Shown: positions 1 to 6,591, counted from the stretch's first letter. The stretch: DNA of 10,806 bases from JBDKJS01 sp039806065 (GCA_039806065.1 JBDKJS010000095.1:1-10806), one strand, 5' to 3'. Numbers and translations are program-made. Notes: a model not told the origin generated them from the sequence alone.

Positions 1-719
1 GCATTTGGGATGAACCATTTTTACAATACTTTAATAGGAGTATTTCTAAATTAAATGTACCATTCTTTGCTACGGTGTTTACCCTTTCTTCTCATCATCC
101 TTATGCTATTCCTGAAAAGTATAAAAACAGCTTCCCCCAAGGCACCATGCCCATTCACCAGAGCATAGGTTATACAGATCATGCACTCAGGCAATATTTC
201 GAATCAGCCAGGAGAAGTACTTATTTCCAAAGTACATTGTTTGTATTGGTTGCTGATCATACTTCATCGGCAGAGAAGGCATTTTATTTAAACCAAGTTG
301 GCAGCTATGCTATTCCCATTATTTATTATGCACCATGCCTCCAATTAAAGGGAACATTTGAATCAACTACACAACAAATAGACATCCTTCCTACTACCTT
401 AGACTTGATCAATTATCCTTATAATTTTAAATCATTTGGTAGAAGCATCTTTGATCCAAAACGAAACAATGCTGCCTACCAATTTTTAAACGGCAATTAT
501 CAATTAATTGATGATAGCCTGATATATATTATGCGCGAAGGTATGTTGAAAGAAGCTTACCACTTCGCCATCGATAGTGGATTAAAGCAACCATTACCGC
601 TAAATAAGTTAAATGAAAGGGCGCTGCAGCTAAAAGCCTTTTCTCAGCAGTTTAATAACGATATGATCAATAACACATTAGAAGATACGGTTATTGTTAA
701 AAAGGATTTAATAAAATGA
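1..719 (+). CDS. LTA synthase-family sulfatase-fold membrane enzyme, C-terminal part (5' truncated)
   Basis: The frame is open from base 3 and gives 238 residues before a TGA stop, so the gene enters from the left. The GTG at 75 lies inside the domain and is not the start. Visible family marks are FTLSSHHPY soon after the window edge, ADHTSS (the late metal-binding Asp-His pair of the alkaline phosphatase superfamily), then a hydrophobic strand ending IPIIYYAP, and the segment QIDILPTTLDLI with SFGRSIF, which closes the catalytic domain. Known members are inner-membrane proteins with N-terminal transmembrane segments and an external catalytic domain that transfer or hydrolyse phosphoglycerol or related groups. 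The membrane part is outside the window. The Bacteroidota substrate cannot be read from sequence, and a sulfatase or phosphoethanolamine transferase role is possible. The last ~90 residues are a less conserved tail. A 61-bp gap separates it from the transketolase gene. Confidence 0.85.
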   Translation, partial: IWDEPFLQYFNRSISKLNVPFFATVFTLSSHHPYAIPEKYKNSFPQGTMPIHQSIGYTDHALRQYFESARRSTYFQSTLFVLVADHTSSAEKAFYLNQVGSYAIPIIYYAPCLQLKGTFESTTQQIDILPTTLDLINYPYNFKSFGRSIFDPKRNNAAYQFLNGNYQLIDDSLIYIMREGMLKEAYHFAIDSGLKQPLPLNKLNERALQLKAFSQQFNNDMINNTLEDTVIVKKDLIK

Positions 720-731
720 AAAAACACCTAA

Positions 732-761
732 TTGAGGTGACCGCTCCATACCCTATTTTTA
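732..761 (+). promoter_or_regulatory. Candidate Bacteroidota-type promoter for the transketolase operon
   Basis: TTG at 732-734 and TATTTTTA at 754-761 are separated by 19 bases. This fits the Bacteroidota pattern TTG-N19-TAnnTTTG except for the final base of the -7 box. Transcription would begin near 767, giving a leader of about 14 bases before the ATG at 781. A 5-bp inverted repeat (CACCT at 725-729, AGGTG at 735-739) overlaps the -33 element. It could be a weak end signal for the upstream gene or an operator. Prediction only. Confidence 0.4.
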
Positions 762-780
762 CTAATAAATACTAACAACA

Positions 781-1629
781 ATGCAACCAAAATCGAATGA
801 AGAGTTAAAAAAAATAGCATCACAAGTAAGGCGAGATATTATAAGGCAAGTAGCGGATGCAGCATCAGGGCATCCTGGAGGTTCATTGGGTTGTGCTGAT
901 TTACTCACAGCCTTATATTTCAAGGTAATGAACCGCAAGCAAGGATTTGACATGCATGGTAAGGATGAAGATTTATTTTTCCTTAGTAATGGACACATCT
1001 CCCCTTTATTTTATAGCATTTTAGCACGTGCTGGATATTTTCCGGTAAGTGAACTTGCCACTTTTAGAAAACTCAACTCCAGATTACAGGGCCATCCTAC
1101 TACACACGAAGGGCTACCAGGTGTGCGTATGGCAAGTGGTTCATTAGGTCAAGGATTAAGTGTAGCCTTAGGTGCAGCGACAAGTAAAAAATTAAACAAT
1201 GATACAAATTTAGTATTTTGTTTGTGCGGTGATGGAGAAATGCAAGAGGGTCAAATATGGGAAGCCATCATGTATGGGGCGGCTAAAAAAGTTGACAATC
1301 TCATATTAATAATTGATTTTAATGGCCAACAAATAGATGGTAGCATAGCACAGGTTTTAAACTACGGATCACTAACACCAAAATTAGTAAGTTTTGGATG
1401 GGAATGCATGGAGATGGACGGACATGATATGGATGCAATAGTGAACACTTTAGAGGCTGCCAAAAAAAAATCTGGAAATGGAAAACCCATTGCCCTAGTA
1501 ATGGCTACAGAGATGGGTAAAGGTGTTGATTTTATGATGGGTTCGCATAAGTGGCATGGAGTTGCCCCTAATGCCGAACAAAGAGAAAAGGCATTAAGTC
1601 AATTAGTTGAAACGCTCGGTGATTATTAA
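781..1629 (+). CDS. tkt: Transketolase, N-terminal (thiamine-diphosphate-binding) subunit
   Basis: This 282-aa protein matches the N-terminal third to half of classical transketolase. Marks are SGHPGGSLG at 29-37, the pyrophosphate/Mg-binding motif starting GDGE at 150 with its paired Asn at 181 (28 residues after GDG, in DFNGQQIDG), and HKWHG at 256-260. Classical transketolase is about 660 aa. Here the protein stops after the PP domain and the Pyr and C-terminal domains are encoded separately at 3068-4042, so it is a split enzyme expected to work as a heteromer. It moves two-carbon ketol units between sugar phosphates in the non-oxidative pentose phosphate pathway, in the cytoplasm. The ATG at 781 is preceded by an A-rich leader without a Shine-Dalgarno sequence. 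The next gene begins 12 bases after the stop, so the genes are probably cotranscribed. DXP synthase is excluded because it is a single longer chain. Confidence 0.93.
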   Translation: MQPKSNEELKKIASQVRRDIIRQVADAASGHPGGSLGCADLLTALYFKVMNRKQGFDMHGKDEDLFFLSNGHISPLFYSILARAGYFPVSELATFRKLNSRLQGHPTTHEGLPGVRMASGSLGQGLSVALGAATSKKLNNDTNLVFCLCGDGEMQEGQIWEAIMYGAAKKVDNLILIIDFNGQQIDGSIAQVLNYGSLTPKLVSFGWECMEMDGHDMDAIVNTLEAAKKKSGNGKPIALVMATEMGKGVDFMMGSHKWHGVAPNAEQREKALSQLVETLGDY

Positions 1630-1641
1630 TTAGCAGATCGT

Positions 1642-3024
1642 TTGAAAATTAAAAAAATCATATTCCTCCTTTTGGCACTCTTTTGCTGTAAAGCAACAGA
1701 GGCACAACAGCGCAGTCAAGTAGAAGGTCCTCAACAACTCACAAGAATACTATTTCTGTTTGATGCATCGCAGAGTATGTATGGGAAATGGCAAAGCGCC
1801 TCAAAAATGGATGTTGCCAAAAAACTATTGAATCAACTTTTAGATTCACTTCGTTATACGCCTAATATAGAAATTGCACTTCGCGTATATGGTCATCAAA
1901 AGCGATTCCCCCCTCAAGACTGTGATGATACCAAGCTAGAAGTAGGATTTAACAAGGGCAATGTGCCCCAAATAAAATCGGTAATTCAAAACCTAAAACC
2001 TAGTGGAACCACTCCAATAGCACGTTCATTACAAGCATGTGCAGATGATTTTCCAAATAATTTTGCGCGAAATATCATTATCCTTATCACTGATGGTGTA
2101 GAAGAATGCAATGGAGATCCATGCGCTATTTCGCTCGCACTTCAAAAGAAAGGTGTTTTTTTAAAACCATTTGTAATAGGGATGGGATTAGATGAGAGCT
2201 TTAAAAAAACATTTGAATGTGTGGGCAATTATTTTGATGCTTATGATGAAACTCAATTTTCATTAGCATTAAATGTAGTGATCAGCCAAGCATTGAATCA
2301 AACAACGATGCAAGTAAACCTTCTTGATTTACAGCATGAACCTACTGAAACAAATGTAAACATGACTTTTACAGATCACCAAAGTGGTGTTATCAAATAC
2401 AATTATATTCATACGCTCAATGGAAAAGGGAATCCTGATACTCTTACCATAGATCCCTTGGGTACCTATGATTTGATAGTTCACACCATACCTCAGGTAC
2501 GTATGGATAGCATTACCCTTACGCCTGGAAAGCATACCATAATAGGGCTTGATGCTCCTCAAGGATATTTGAATCTTAAATTTGCTGGAATGGGTGATTA
2601 TAAAAAACTACCAGCCATTATCCGAAAGCATGAAGAAAATCAAACTCTTCATGTGCAATCCTTTAATACCACAGAAAAATATCTTGTGGGAAAATATGAT
2701 TTGGAAATACTCACACTACCACGCATCTATCATCAAAAAGTAGACATCAGCCAAAGTAAAACTACCACCCTTCAAATTCCACAACCGGGGCTAGTTACCT
2801 TTATTAAAACCAATATGGGTTATGGATCACTTTATGTTGAAGATGCAAAAGGACTAACTTGGATTTACAATCTAGACAACGAACAATTTAAAGAAAACAT
2901 AGTGATGCAGCCTGGCACTTATGCCATAGTATTCCGCCCTAAGAACAGCAGGGAATCTATTTACACTGTCAAAAAATCATTTACCGTAAAACAAGGCGAA
3001 TCAATAGTTATAAATTTAAATTAG
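1642..3024 (+). CDS. Exported von Willebrand factor A (vWA) domain protein with beta-rich C-terminus
   Basis: The 460-aa protein starts at TTG 1642, the only sensible start: the next Met (46) lies inside the vWA domain, and the TTG gives a good signal peptide (KIKK, a hydrophobic run, then TEA before QQ at 21/22). Cleavage by signal peptidase I is likely; I see no convincing lipobox despite Cys15-Cys16. The vWA domain spans about 33-215 with an intact metal-binding MIDAS site: D41-x-S43-x-S45, Thr123/124 in SGTTP, and D151 in ITDG. Cysteines at 94, 133, 156 and 161 could form disulfides outside the cytoplasm. Residues 215-460 are beta-rich and unassigned. vWA domains usually bind proteins through the metal ion, so a scaffold or adhesion role in the periplasm or at the surface is possible; no specific function is recognised. 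The gene sits between the two halves of transketolase, 12 bases after one and 43 before the other. Confidence 0.85.
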   Translation: MKIKKIIFLLLALFCCKATEAQQRSQVEGPQQLTRILFLFDASQSMYGKWQSASKMDVAKKLLNQLLDSLRYTPNIEIALRVYGHQKRFPPQDCDDTKLEVGFNKGNVPQIKSVIQNLKPSGTTPIARSLQACADDFPNNFARNIIILITDGVEECNGDPCAISLALQKKGVFLKPFVIGMGLDESFKKTFECVGNYFDAYDETQFSLALNVVISQALNQTTMQVNLLDLQHEPTETNVNMTFTDHQSGVIKYNYIHTLNGKGNPDTLTIDPLGTYDLIVHTIPQVRMDSITLTPGKHTIIGLDAPQGYLNLKFAGMGDYKKLPAIIRKHEENQTLHVQSFNTTEKYLVGKYDLEILTLPRIYHQKVDISQSKTTTLQIPQPGLVTFIKTNMGYGSLYVEDAKGLTWIYNLDNEQFKENIVMQPGTYAIVFRPKNSRESIYTVKKSFTVKQGESIVINLN

Positions 3025-3067
3025 TAATTAATTATTTCAATAATTCGACAAAACACAAATTGGCAAT

Positions 3068-4042
3068 ATGAAACACTACCCTATACTAGATAAAAAAGAT
3101 ACTAGAAGTGGATTTGGAGCTGGACTATTAGAATTAGGTCATGAGCAACCAAATGTGGTGGCACTCTGTGCCGACCTTACAGGTTCCTTAAAAATGGATG
3201 CATTTGAAAAGGCATTTCCCAACCGTTTTTTTCAGGTAGGAATAGCAGAGGCCAACATGATGGGAATAGCAGCTGGCATGACCATAGGAGGTAAAATACC
3301 CTTTACAGGTACTTTTGCCAACTTTAGTACCGGTAGGGTTTATGACCAAATAAGACAAAGCATTGCCTATGCACATAAAAATGTAAAAATATGTGCAAGC
3401 CATGCAGGCCTAACGCTAGGTGAAGATGGAGCCACGCATCAAATATTAGAAGACATCGGGATGATGCGCATGCTACCGGGCATGACGGTTATTAATCCAT
3501 GTGATTATAATCAAACCAAGGCAGCTACAAAAGCCATAGCCTTGCATTATGGCCCAGTTTACTTACGATTCGGCCGACCAGTTGTTCCCAACTTCACGGC
3601 ACCAGACCAACCTTTTGAAATAGGAAAGGCACTCTTGCTCAATGAAGGCAGTGATGTAACCATCATTGCTACTGGGCACTTGGTATGGCCTGCACTAGAA
3701 GCGGGAATAATCTTATCGCAACAAGGTATCCAAGCTGAAATTATAAACATACATACCATTAAACCTTTAGACGGAGCCGCAGTCTTACGTTCAGTAGCAA
3801 AAACCGGCTGTGTGGTAACTGCTGAAGAACATCAAATAAATGGAGGATTGGGTGATGCAATAGCTAACCTATTGGCCACTAACCTGCCTTCACCTATGGA
3901 AATGATCGGTGTAAAGGATAGTTTTGGAGAAAGCGGCACGCCCGAGCAGCTGATGACCAAATTTGGTCTTGATGCACCAAACATAGTTGCTGCTACTTTG
4001 AAAGTGATGCATCGAGCAGCTAAAAAATTGACAACAACTTAA
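3068..4042 (+). CDS. tkt: Transketolase, C-terminal (pyrimidine-binding plus C-terminal domain) subunit
   Basis: This 324-aa protein supplies the Pyr and C-terminal domains missing from the product of 781-1629. It opens with KKDTRSGFGAGLLELG, then VALCADLTGS, followed by VGIAEANMMGIAAG. Glu61 there is the conserved glutamate that activates the thiamine ring. Next come FANF, SHAGLTLGEDGATHQ, and a C-terminal domain with VTIIATGHLVWPALEAG and VVTAEEHQINGGLGDAI. With the N-subunit it should form one active transketolase in the cytoplasm. A C-terminal 1-deoxyxylulose-5-phosphate synthase is an alternative for this fold, but pairing with the N-subunit makes transketolase far more likely. Its TAA stop is directly followed by the ATG of the sigma factor gene with no spacer, which suggests translational coupling or at least a shared transcript. 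The 43-bp gap before it has a 7-bp inverted repeat (AATTATT/AATAATT) but no clear promoter. Confidence 0.93.
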   Translation: MKHYPILDKKDTRSGFGAGLLELGHEQPNVVALCADLTGSLKMDAFEKAFPNRFFQVGIAEANMMGIAAGMTIGGKIPFTGTFANFSTGRVYDQIRQSIAYAHKNVKICASHAGLTLGEDGATHQILEDIGMMRMLPGMTVINPCDYNQTKAATKAIALHYGPVYLRFGRPVVPNFTAPDQPFEIGKALLLNEGSDVTIIATGHLVWPALEAGIILSQQGIQAEIINIHTIKPLDGAAVLRSVAKTGCVVTAEEHQINGGLGDAIANLLATNLPSPMEMIGVKDSFGESGTPEQLMTKFGLDAPNIVAATLKVMHRAAKKLTTT

Positions 4043-4615
4043 ATGATTGAAACCACCAATGAAGTAAAACATAGCCTTGAGGATAAGCAGTTAATAGCGG
4101 ATCTTAAAAATGAAACCACAAAAAATAAGGCATTTGAAACATTGGTAGTTCGCTATCAACAGCGACTTTATTGGCATATTAGAAAAATGGTTTTGGATCA
4201 TGAAGATGCCAACGACCTGTTGCAAAATGTATTTTTAAAAGTATGGCGCAACATTGAAAATTTTAGAGAAGATGCACAACTCTTTACTTGGCTTTATAGA
4301 ATCGCTACCAATGAATGCATTACCTTTTTACAACAGAAAAAGAAGCGCAATAATATAAGTATTGATGCTGACGATACGATATTAGAACCTATCATAACAG
4401 AAGGCCCCCTATTTACTGGCGACCAAATTCAGAAAAAACTTCAATTGGCCTTGCTTACCCTGCCCACCAAACAACGAACCGTATTTAACATGAAGTATTT
4501 TGATGAAATGAAATATGAAGAAATAGCCGCTGTACTTCAAGTAACCGTAGGAGCCTTGAAAGCTAGCTACCATCATGCAGTAAAAAAAATTGAACATTAC
4601 TTCAATACACATTAA
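4043..4615 (+). CDS. RNA polymerase sigma factor, sigma-70/ECF family
   Basis: The 190-aa product has the two-domain layout of extracytoplasmic-function sigma factors. Region 2 covers about 30-100 and includes DANDLLQNVFLKVWRNI followed by FTWLYRIATNE, the core-binding and -10-reading helices. Region 4 covers about 135-186 with LTLPTKQRTVFNMKYF, the helix-turn-helix KYEEIAAVLQVTVGALKASYHHAVKKI, and no C-terminal extension. It should direct RNA polymerase to a small regulon in response to an envelope or nutrient signal. The following gene encodes a single-span protein with a cytoplasmic N-terminus, the usual position of an anti-sigma factor, and the next gene an exported Spy-like protein. Start: the ATG abuts the transketolase C-subunit stop. 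No own promoter is evident, so expression may follow the transketolase transcript, or the factor may autoregulate from an unrecognised site. Confidence 0.9.
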   Translation: MIETTNEVKHSLEDKQLIADLKNETTKNKAFETLVVRYQQRLYWHIRKMVLDHEDANDLLQNVFLKVWRNIENFREDAQLFTWLYRIATNECITFLQQKKKRNNISIDADDTILEPIITEGPLFTGDQIQKKLQLALLTLPTKQRTVFNMKYFDEMKYEEIAAVLQVTVGALKASYHHAVKKIEHYFNTH

Positions 4616-4647
4616 ACCATTGATCAATTAAAATATCCAATTATTAA

Positions 4648-5178
4648 ATGACACGCCCCTCACCACAAGATTCTGACTTTGAACAACAACTTAGTAAGCA
4701 GCTCAACAGCACTGCTGCCTTTGGTGTTCCAGAGGGGTACTTCGAAAATTTAACCCAAGAAATTGAAAATCAAATTATACTTGAAAAATTGCAAGTTACC
4801 AAGCAGCTTCCCTATCAGGTGCCTTCAGGATATTGGGAACAAGCCAGACTCCGTACTATTAAAAAAATAGTTACCCGCCAATCTCCAATAGTGGTGATGT
4901 TGCAAGCGAAAAGCACCTGGTATATTTCTATGGCTGCAGCTGCTTGCTTTGCTTTGCTCATGTACTTTAATATAAACACTCCATTGCCTACCAGCATTAA
5001 TGCCACCAGCCATCAAGAGGTTGACATTACTGTTGAAAACACTTACTTGTTTGCCATAAATGAAGAAGATTTAATAGACCTATTAGCCACTAGTTTAAAT
5101 TCAGATACTACCAATCAAATAGAAGAAGCCTTATTAAATGAAAACATATCTACAAATGAAATTGAATATGAATTATAG
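4648..5178 (+). CDS. Putative anti-sigma factor, single-span membrane protein with two VPxGY(F/W)E motifs
   Basis: The 176-aa protein has a hydrophilic N-terminal half, one hydrophobic segment at about 90-107 (WYISMAAAACFALLMYF), and an acidic C-terminal tail presumed periplasmic. The N-terminal part carries a duplicated motif: VPEGYFENL at 27-35 and VPSGYWEQA at 58-66. I know such motifs from small Bacteroidota proteins encoded just after ECF sigma genes, but I do not see the zinc-binding HxxxCxxC of classic ZAS anti-sigma factors. The C-terminus has a short motif, EEDLIDLLATSL. Position between the sigma factor and a Spy-like gene supports a role as its membrane-bound regulator; this is inference from context. 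The ATG at 4648 lies 32 bases after the sigma stop. The 3' end overlaps the next gene. Confidence 0.65.
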   Translation: MTRPSPQDSDFEQQLSKQLNSTAAFGVPEGYFENLTQEIENQIILEKLQVTKQLPYQVPSGYWEQARLRTIKKIVTRQSPIVVMLQAKSTWYISMAAAACFALLMYFNINTPLPTSINATSHQEVDITVENTYLFAINEEDLIDLLATSLNSDTTNQIEEALLNENISTNEIEYEL

Positions 5179-5650
5179 TCAAGTTCTAGCCTTCACCTTA
5201 CTATTATTAGTGGGCCTTTCAACAATGGCACAACCTCCGGGTCGTGGCTTTGACGATAAGGGGCCCGGGCGCGAAAAAATTGAAAGCATGAAAATTGGAT
5301 TTATATCAGCTGAAGTGGGACTTAGCCCTGAAGAAGCCAAAGTATTTTGGCCAGTTTATAACAAATACCAAGAAGAATTAGAAACCGTTCGTAAGAGCAG
5401 AAAACAAATGATGGTGAAAGCATTCAGTGATTTTGAAGGGATGGGTGATAAAGAGATTGAAACCATGATTTATAATGATTTGGCAGCACGCCAAAATGAA
5501 ATTGACATTGCTAAAAAATACCATCCTGAGTTCAAAAAAATACTCACCATTAAAAAAGTGGCCTTGCTATATAAAGCTGAAGAAGACTGGAAACGAAGAT
5601 TGCTTAAACTTCTTCAAGAACGAAGGCCTCATGGCGGAAAGGTTGAATAA
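5156..5650 (+). CDS. Small exported Spy/CpxP-like (LTXXQ-type) periplasmic protein
   Basis: From the ATG at 5156 the product is 164 aa. A signal peptide (MKLNMNYSQ, then VLAFTLLLLVGL, then STMAQ before PPGRG) is followed by a highly charged all-helical region. Two related segments stand out: GLSPEEAKVFWPVYNKYQEEL and ILTIKKVALLYKAEEDWKRRLLK, matching the paired LTxxQ-like repeats of Spy/CpxP-type envelope chaperones and metal sensors as they appear in Bacteroidota. The mature protein would be periplasmic and may buffer misfolded proteins or feed signals to the sigma/anti-sigma pair encoded before it. Start choice is uncertain: ATG at 5138, 5156 or 5168 all give a signal peptide, overlapping the upstream gene by 41, 23 or 11 bases. 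I prefer 5156 for its short charged N-region. It is the last gene of the block and a hairpin terminator begins at its stop codon. Confidence 0.75.
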   Translation: MKLNMNYSQVLAFTLLLLVGLSTMAQPPGRGFDDKGPGREKIESMKIGFISAEVGLSPEEAKVFWPVYNKYQEELETVRKSRKQMMVKAFSDFEGMGDKEIETMIYNDLAARQNEIDIAKKYHPEFKKILTIKKVALLYKAEEDWKRRLLKLLQERRPHGGKVE

Positions 5651-5682
5651 AAAAAGGCTACGCTAACAGCGTGGCCTTTTTT
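5649..5682. terminator. Strong intrinsic terminator, probably bidirectional
   Basis: A 9-bp stem (GGCTACGCT at 5656-5664 with AGCGTGGCC at 5668-5676, one G-T wobble) closes a 3-base loop. It is preceded by seven A (5649-5655, sharing the last bases of the Spy-like stop codon) and followed by six T (5677-5682). Read on the plus strand it ends the operon. Read on the minus strand it has a matching T run and lies 17 bases after the stop of the cas6-like gene, so it can end both converging transcripts. Confidence 0.9.
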
Positions 5683-5699
5683 ACAGAAAACAAATATAT

Positions 5700-6455
5700 T
5701 TATTCTGTTTCTTCAGCAGAATGGCCCACTATGTCAAGCATGCCATAGCCTTGCAAGGTAAATTTACCTAGACCCTGCTGCCACACAAATTTATGCACTT
5801 CAGGGTGAGCATGCATGGTAAAAGGTAACAAATAACCCAAAATGGATAGATTGTCATTATTCTTGTATAAGCGTGCAAATTTCTTTTGATTACTAATTAT
5901 TTTTTGAATGTAATCAGCATCGGGGGCAATTTCGAACTCAGCAAATTGGTTTAATTGCTCTTCACCATATCCATGTTTTTCCATCTTATCAATCACTACA
6001 TCATAAAGCATGTCACTAAATTCAGTGGTGGTAGGGTTAATCGGATCTGGCACATCATTACCAGCTTCGATGGGATTGTCTGGAATAACTGGTGAGATAC
6101 AAACATATTTCATCAATGTTTTAAAATCTGGATCGGGAATGGTATATTGCGACTTGGGTACTAGAGTGAGTTTAGCAAAACTTACCAATCGCCTCTCGAA
6201 AATTTTATCAACGAGGGTTTTTAAAAATAACTCATTAGCACTTGACAATACCAATGATACTTTAGATGACAAAAACCTTATTTGTCCATTTTGTATTTTA
6301 CTTGTACCTTTAAGGGAAGAAAAATTGTACGACTGATCAGGAATTGATATCTCTCGGGCTACTTCATCTATAAACGCAGATACTATTTTTTGATGATGAA
6401 GGGGAACAGTGCCATTACTTCCATGTACCTTTAGAAAGGAAATTTTAATTCTCAT
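5700..6455 (-). CDS. cas6: Cas6-family protein (CRISPR RNA endoribonuclease fold), solitary
   Basis: I start it at the ATG at 6455, giving 251 aa, the usual Cas6 size. An upstream in-frame ATG at 6545 would add 30 residues unlike the family, and a TAnnTTTG box lies between the two starts. The N-terminus MRIKISF with VPLHHQKIVSAFI at 17-29 matches the first RAMP strand and helix, YNFSSLKG at 43-50 matches the FTFSxL strand, and SPVIP matches the middle SPI motif. The C-terminus has the family glycine-rich loop GxGxxxxxGxG exactly (residues 228-238) followed by ML. Cas6 proteins bind and cut CRISPR repeat RNA. No array or other cas gene is in the window. By eye, Tyr31, His46 and Lys52 of Pyrococcus Cas6 correspond to Asp30, a gap, and Gln41, so activity is uncertain; His20/His21 might substitute. 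The fold assignment is fairly secure, the function less so. Confidence 0.8.
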   Translation of the reverse strand: MRIKISFLKVHGSNGTVPLHHQKIVSAFIDEVAREISIPDQSYNFSSLKGTSKIQNGQIRFLSSKVSLVLSSANELFLKTLVDKIFERRLVSFAKLTLVPKSQYTIPDPDFKTLMKYVCISPVIPDNPIEAGNDVPDPINPTTTEFSDMLYDVVIDKMEKHGYGEEQLNQFAEFEIAPDADYIQKIISNQKKFARLYKNNDNLSILGYLLPFTMHAHPEVHKFVWQQGLGKFTLQGYGMLDIVGHSAEETE

Positions 6456-6475
6456 AAAAGAATGTTTAAGAACTA

Positions 6476-6483
6476 CAAATCTA
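6476..6483 (-). promoter_or_regulatory. Candidate -7 box for the cas6-like gene
   Basis: Read on the minus strand, this is TAGATTTG, a full match to the Bacteroidota -7 consensus TAnnTTTG. It lies 20 bases before the ATG at 6455, so RNA would start roughly 14 bases ahead of that codon and after the alternative ATG at 6545. A TTTTTG stretch 15 bases further upstream is a possible, slightly close -33 element. The site argues for the shorter start of the gene. Confidence 0.45.
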
Positions 6484-6552
6484 ATATAGTTTCTATTACA
6501 AAAACCTATCTCTTCAAATATCTTATCATATAATTTTTCAAACAAATTCTAT

Positions 6553-6560
6553 TACATTTG
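6553..6560 (+). promoter_or_regulatory. Candidate -7 box for the T9SS cargo gene
   Basis: TACATTTG fully matches TAnnTTTG and lies 31 bases before the ATG at 6592, implying a leader of about 25 bases. No good TTG sits 17-23 bases upstream, so the -33 half is missing or weak. It lies in the 136-bp AT-rich divergent gap shared with the cas6-like gene. Confidence 0.4.
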
Positions 6561-6591
6561 AAATTAAACAAACCAATAAAGCCATCATCCT

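Noticed and set aside
75..77. GTG as the start of the first gene.
   Set aside because: The frame stays open to the window edge and the preceding residues fit the catalytic domain, so the gene is truncated by the window and does not start here.
716..775. A 19-codon ORF starting in the ATGA overlap with the sulfatase stop.
   Set aside because: Very short, no recognisable features, and it overlaps the likely promoter of the transketolase operon; it is probably chance.
3025..3067. AATTATT/AATAATT inverted repeat between the vWA gene and transketolase C-subunit as a terminator.
   Set aside because: The stem is pure A-T with a 2-base loop and no following T run, so it is too weak to count as a terminator.
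6456..6545. The 30-residue N-terminal extension of the cas6-like ORF.
   Set aside because: The family N-terminus is MRIKIxF, which begins at 6455, and a -7 box at 6476-6483 would place the RNA start inside the extension.
6547..6575. A CRISPR-repeat-like TTTGAAATTAAAC next to the cas6-like gene.
   Set aside because: It slightly resembles the ATTGAAAC end of some CRISPR repeats but occurs once, with no spacer-repeat periodicity.
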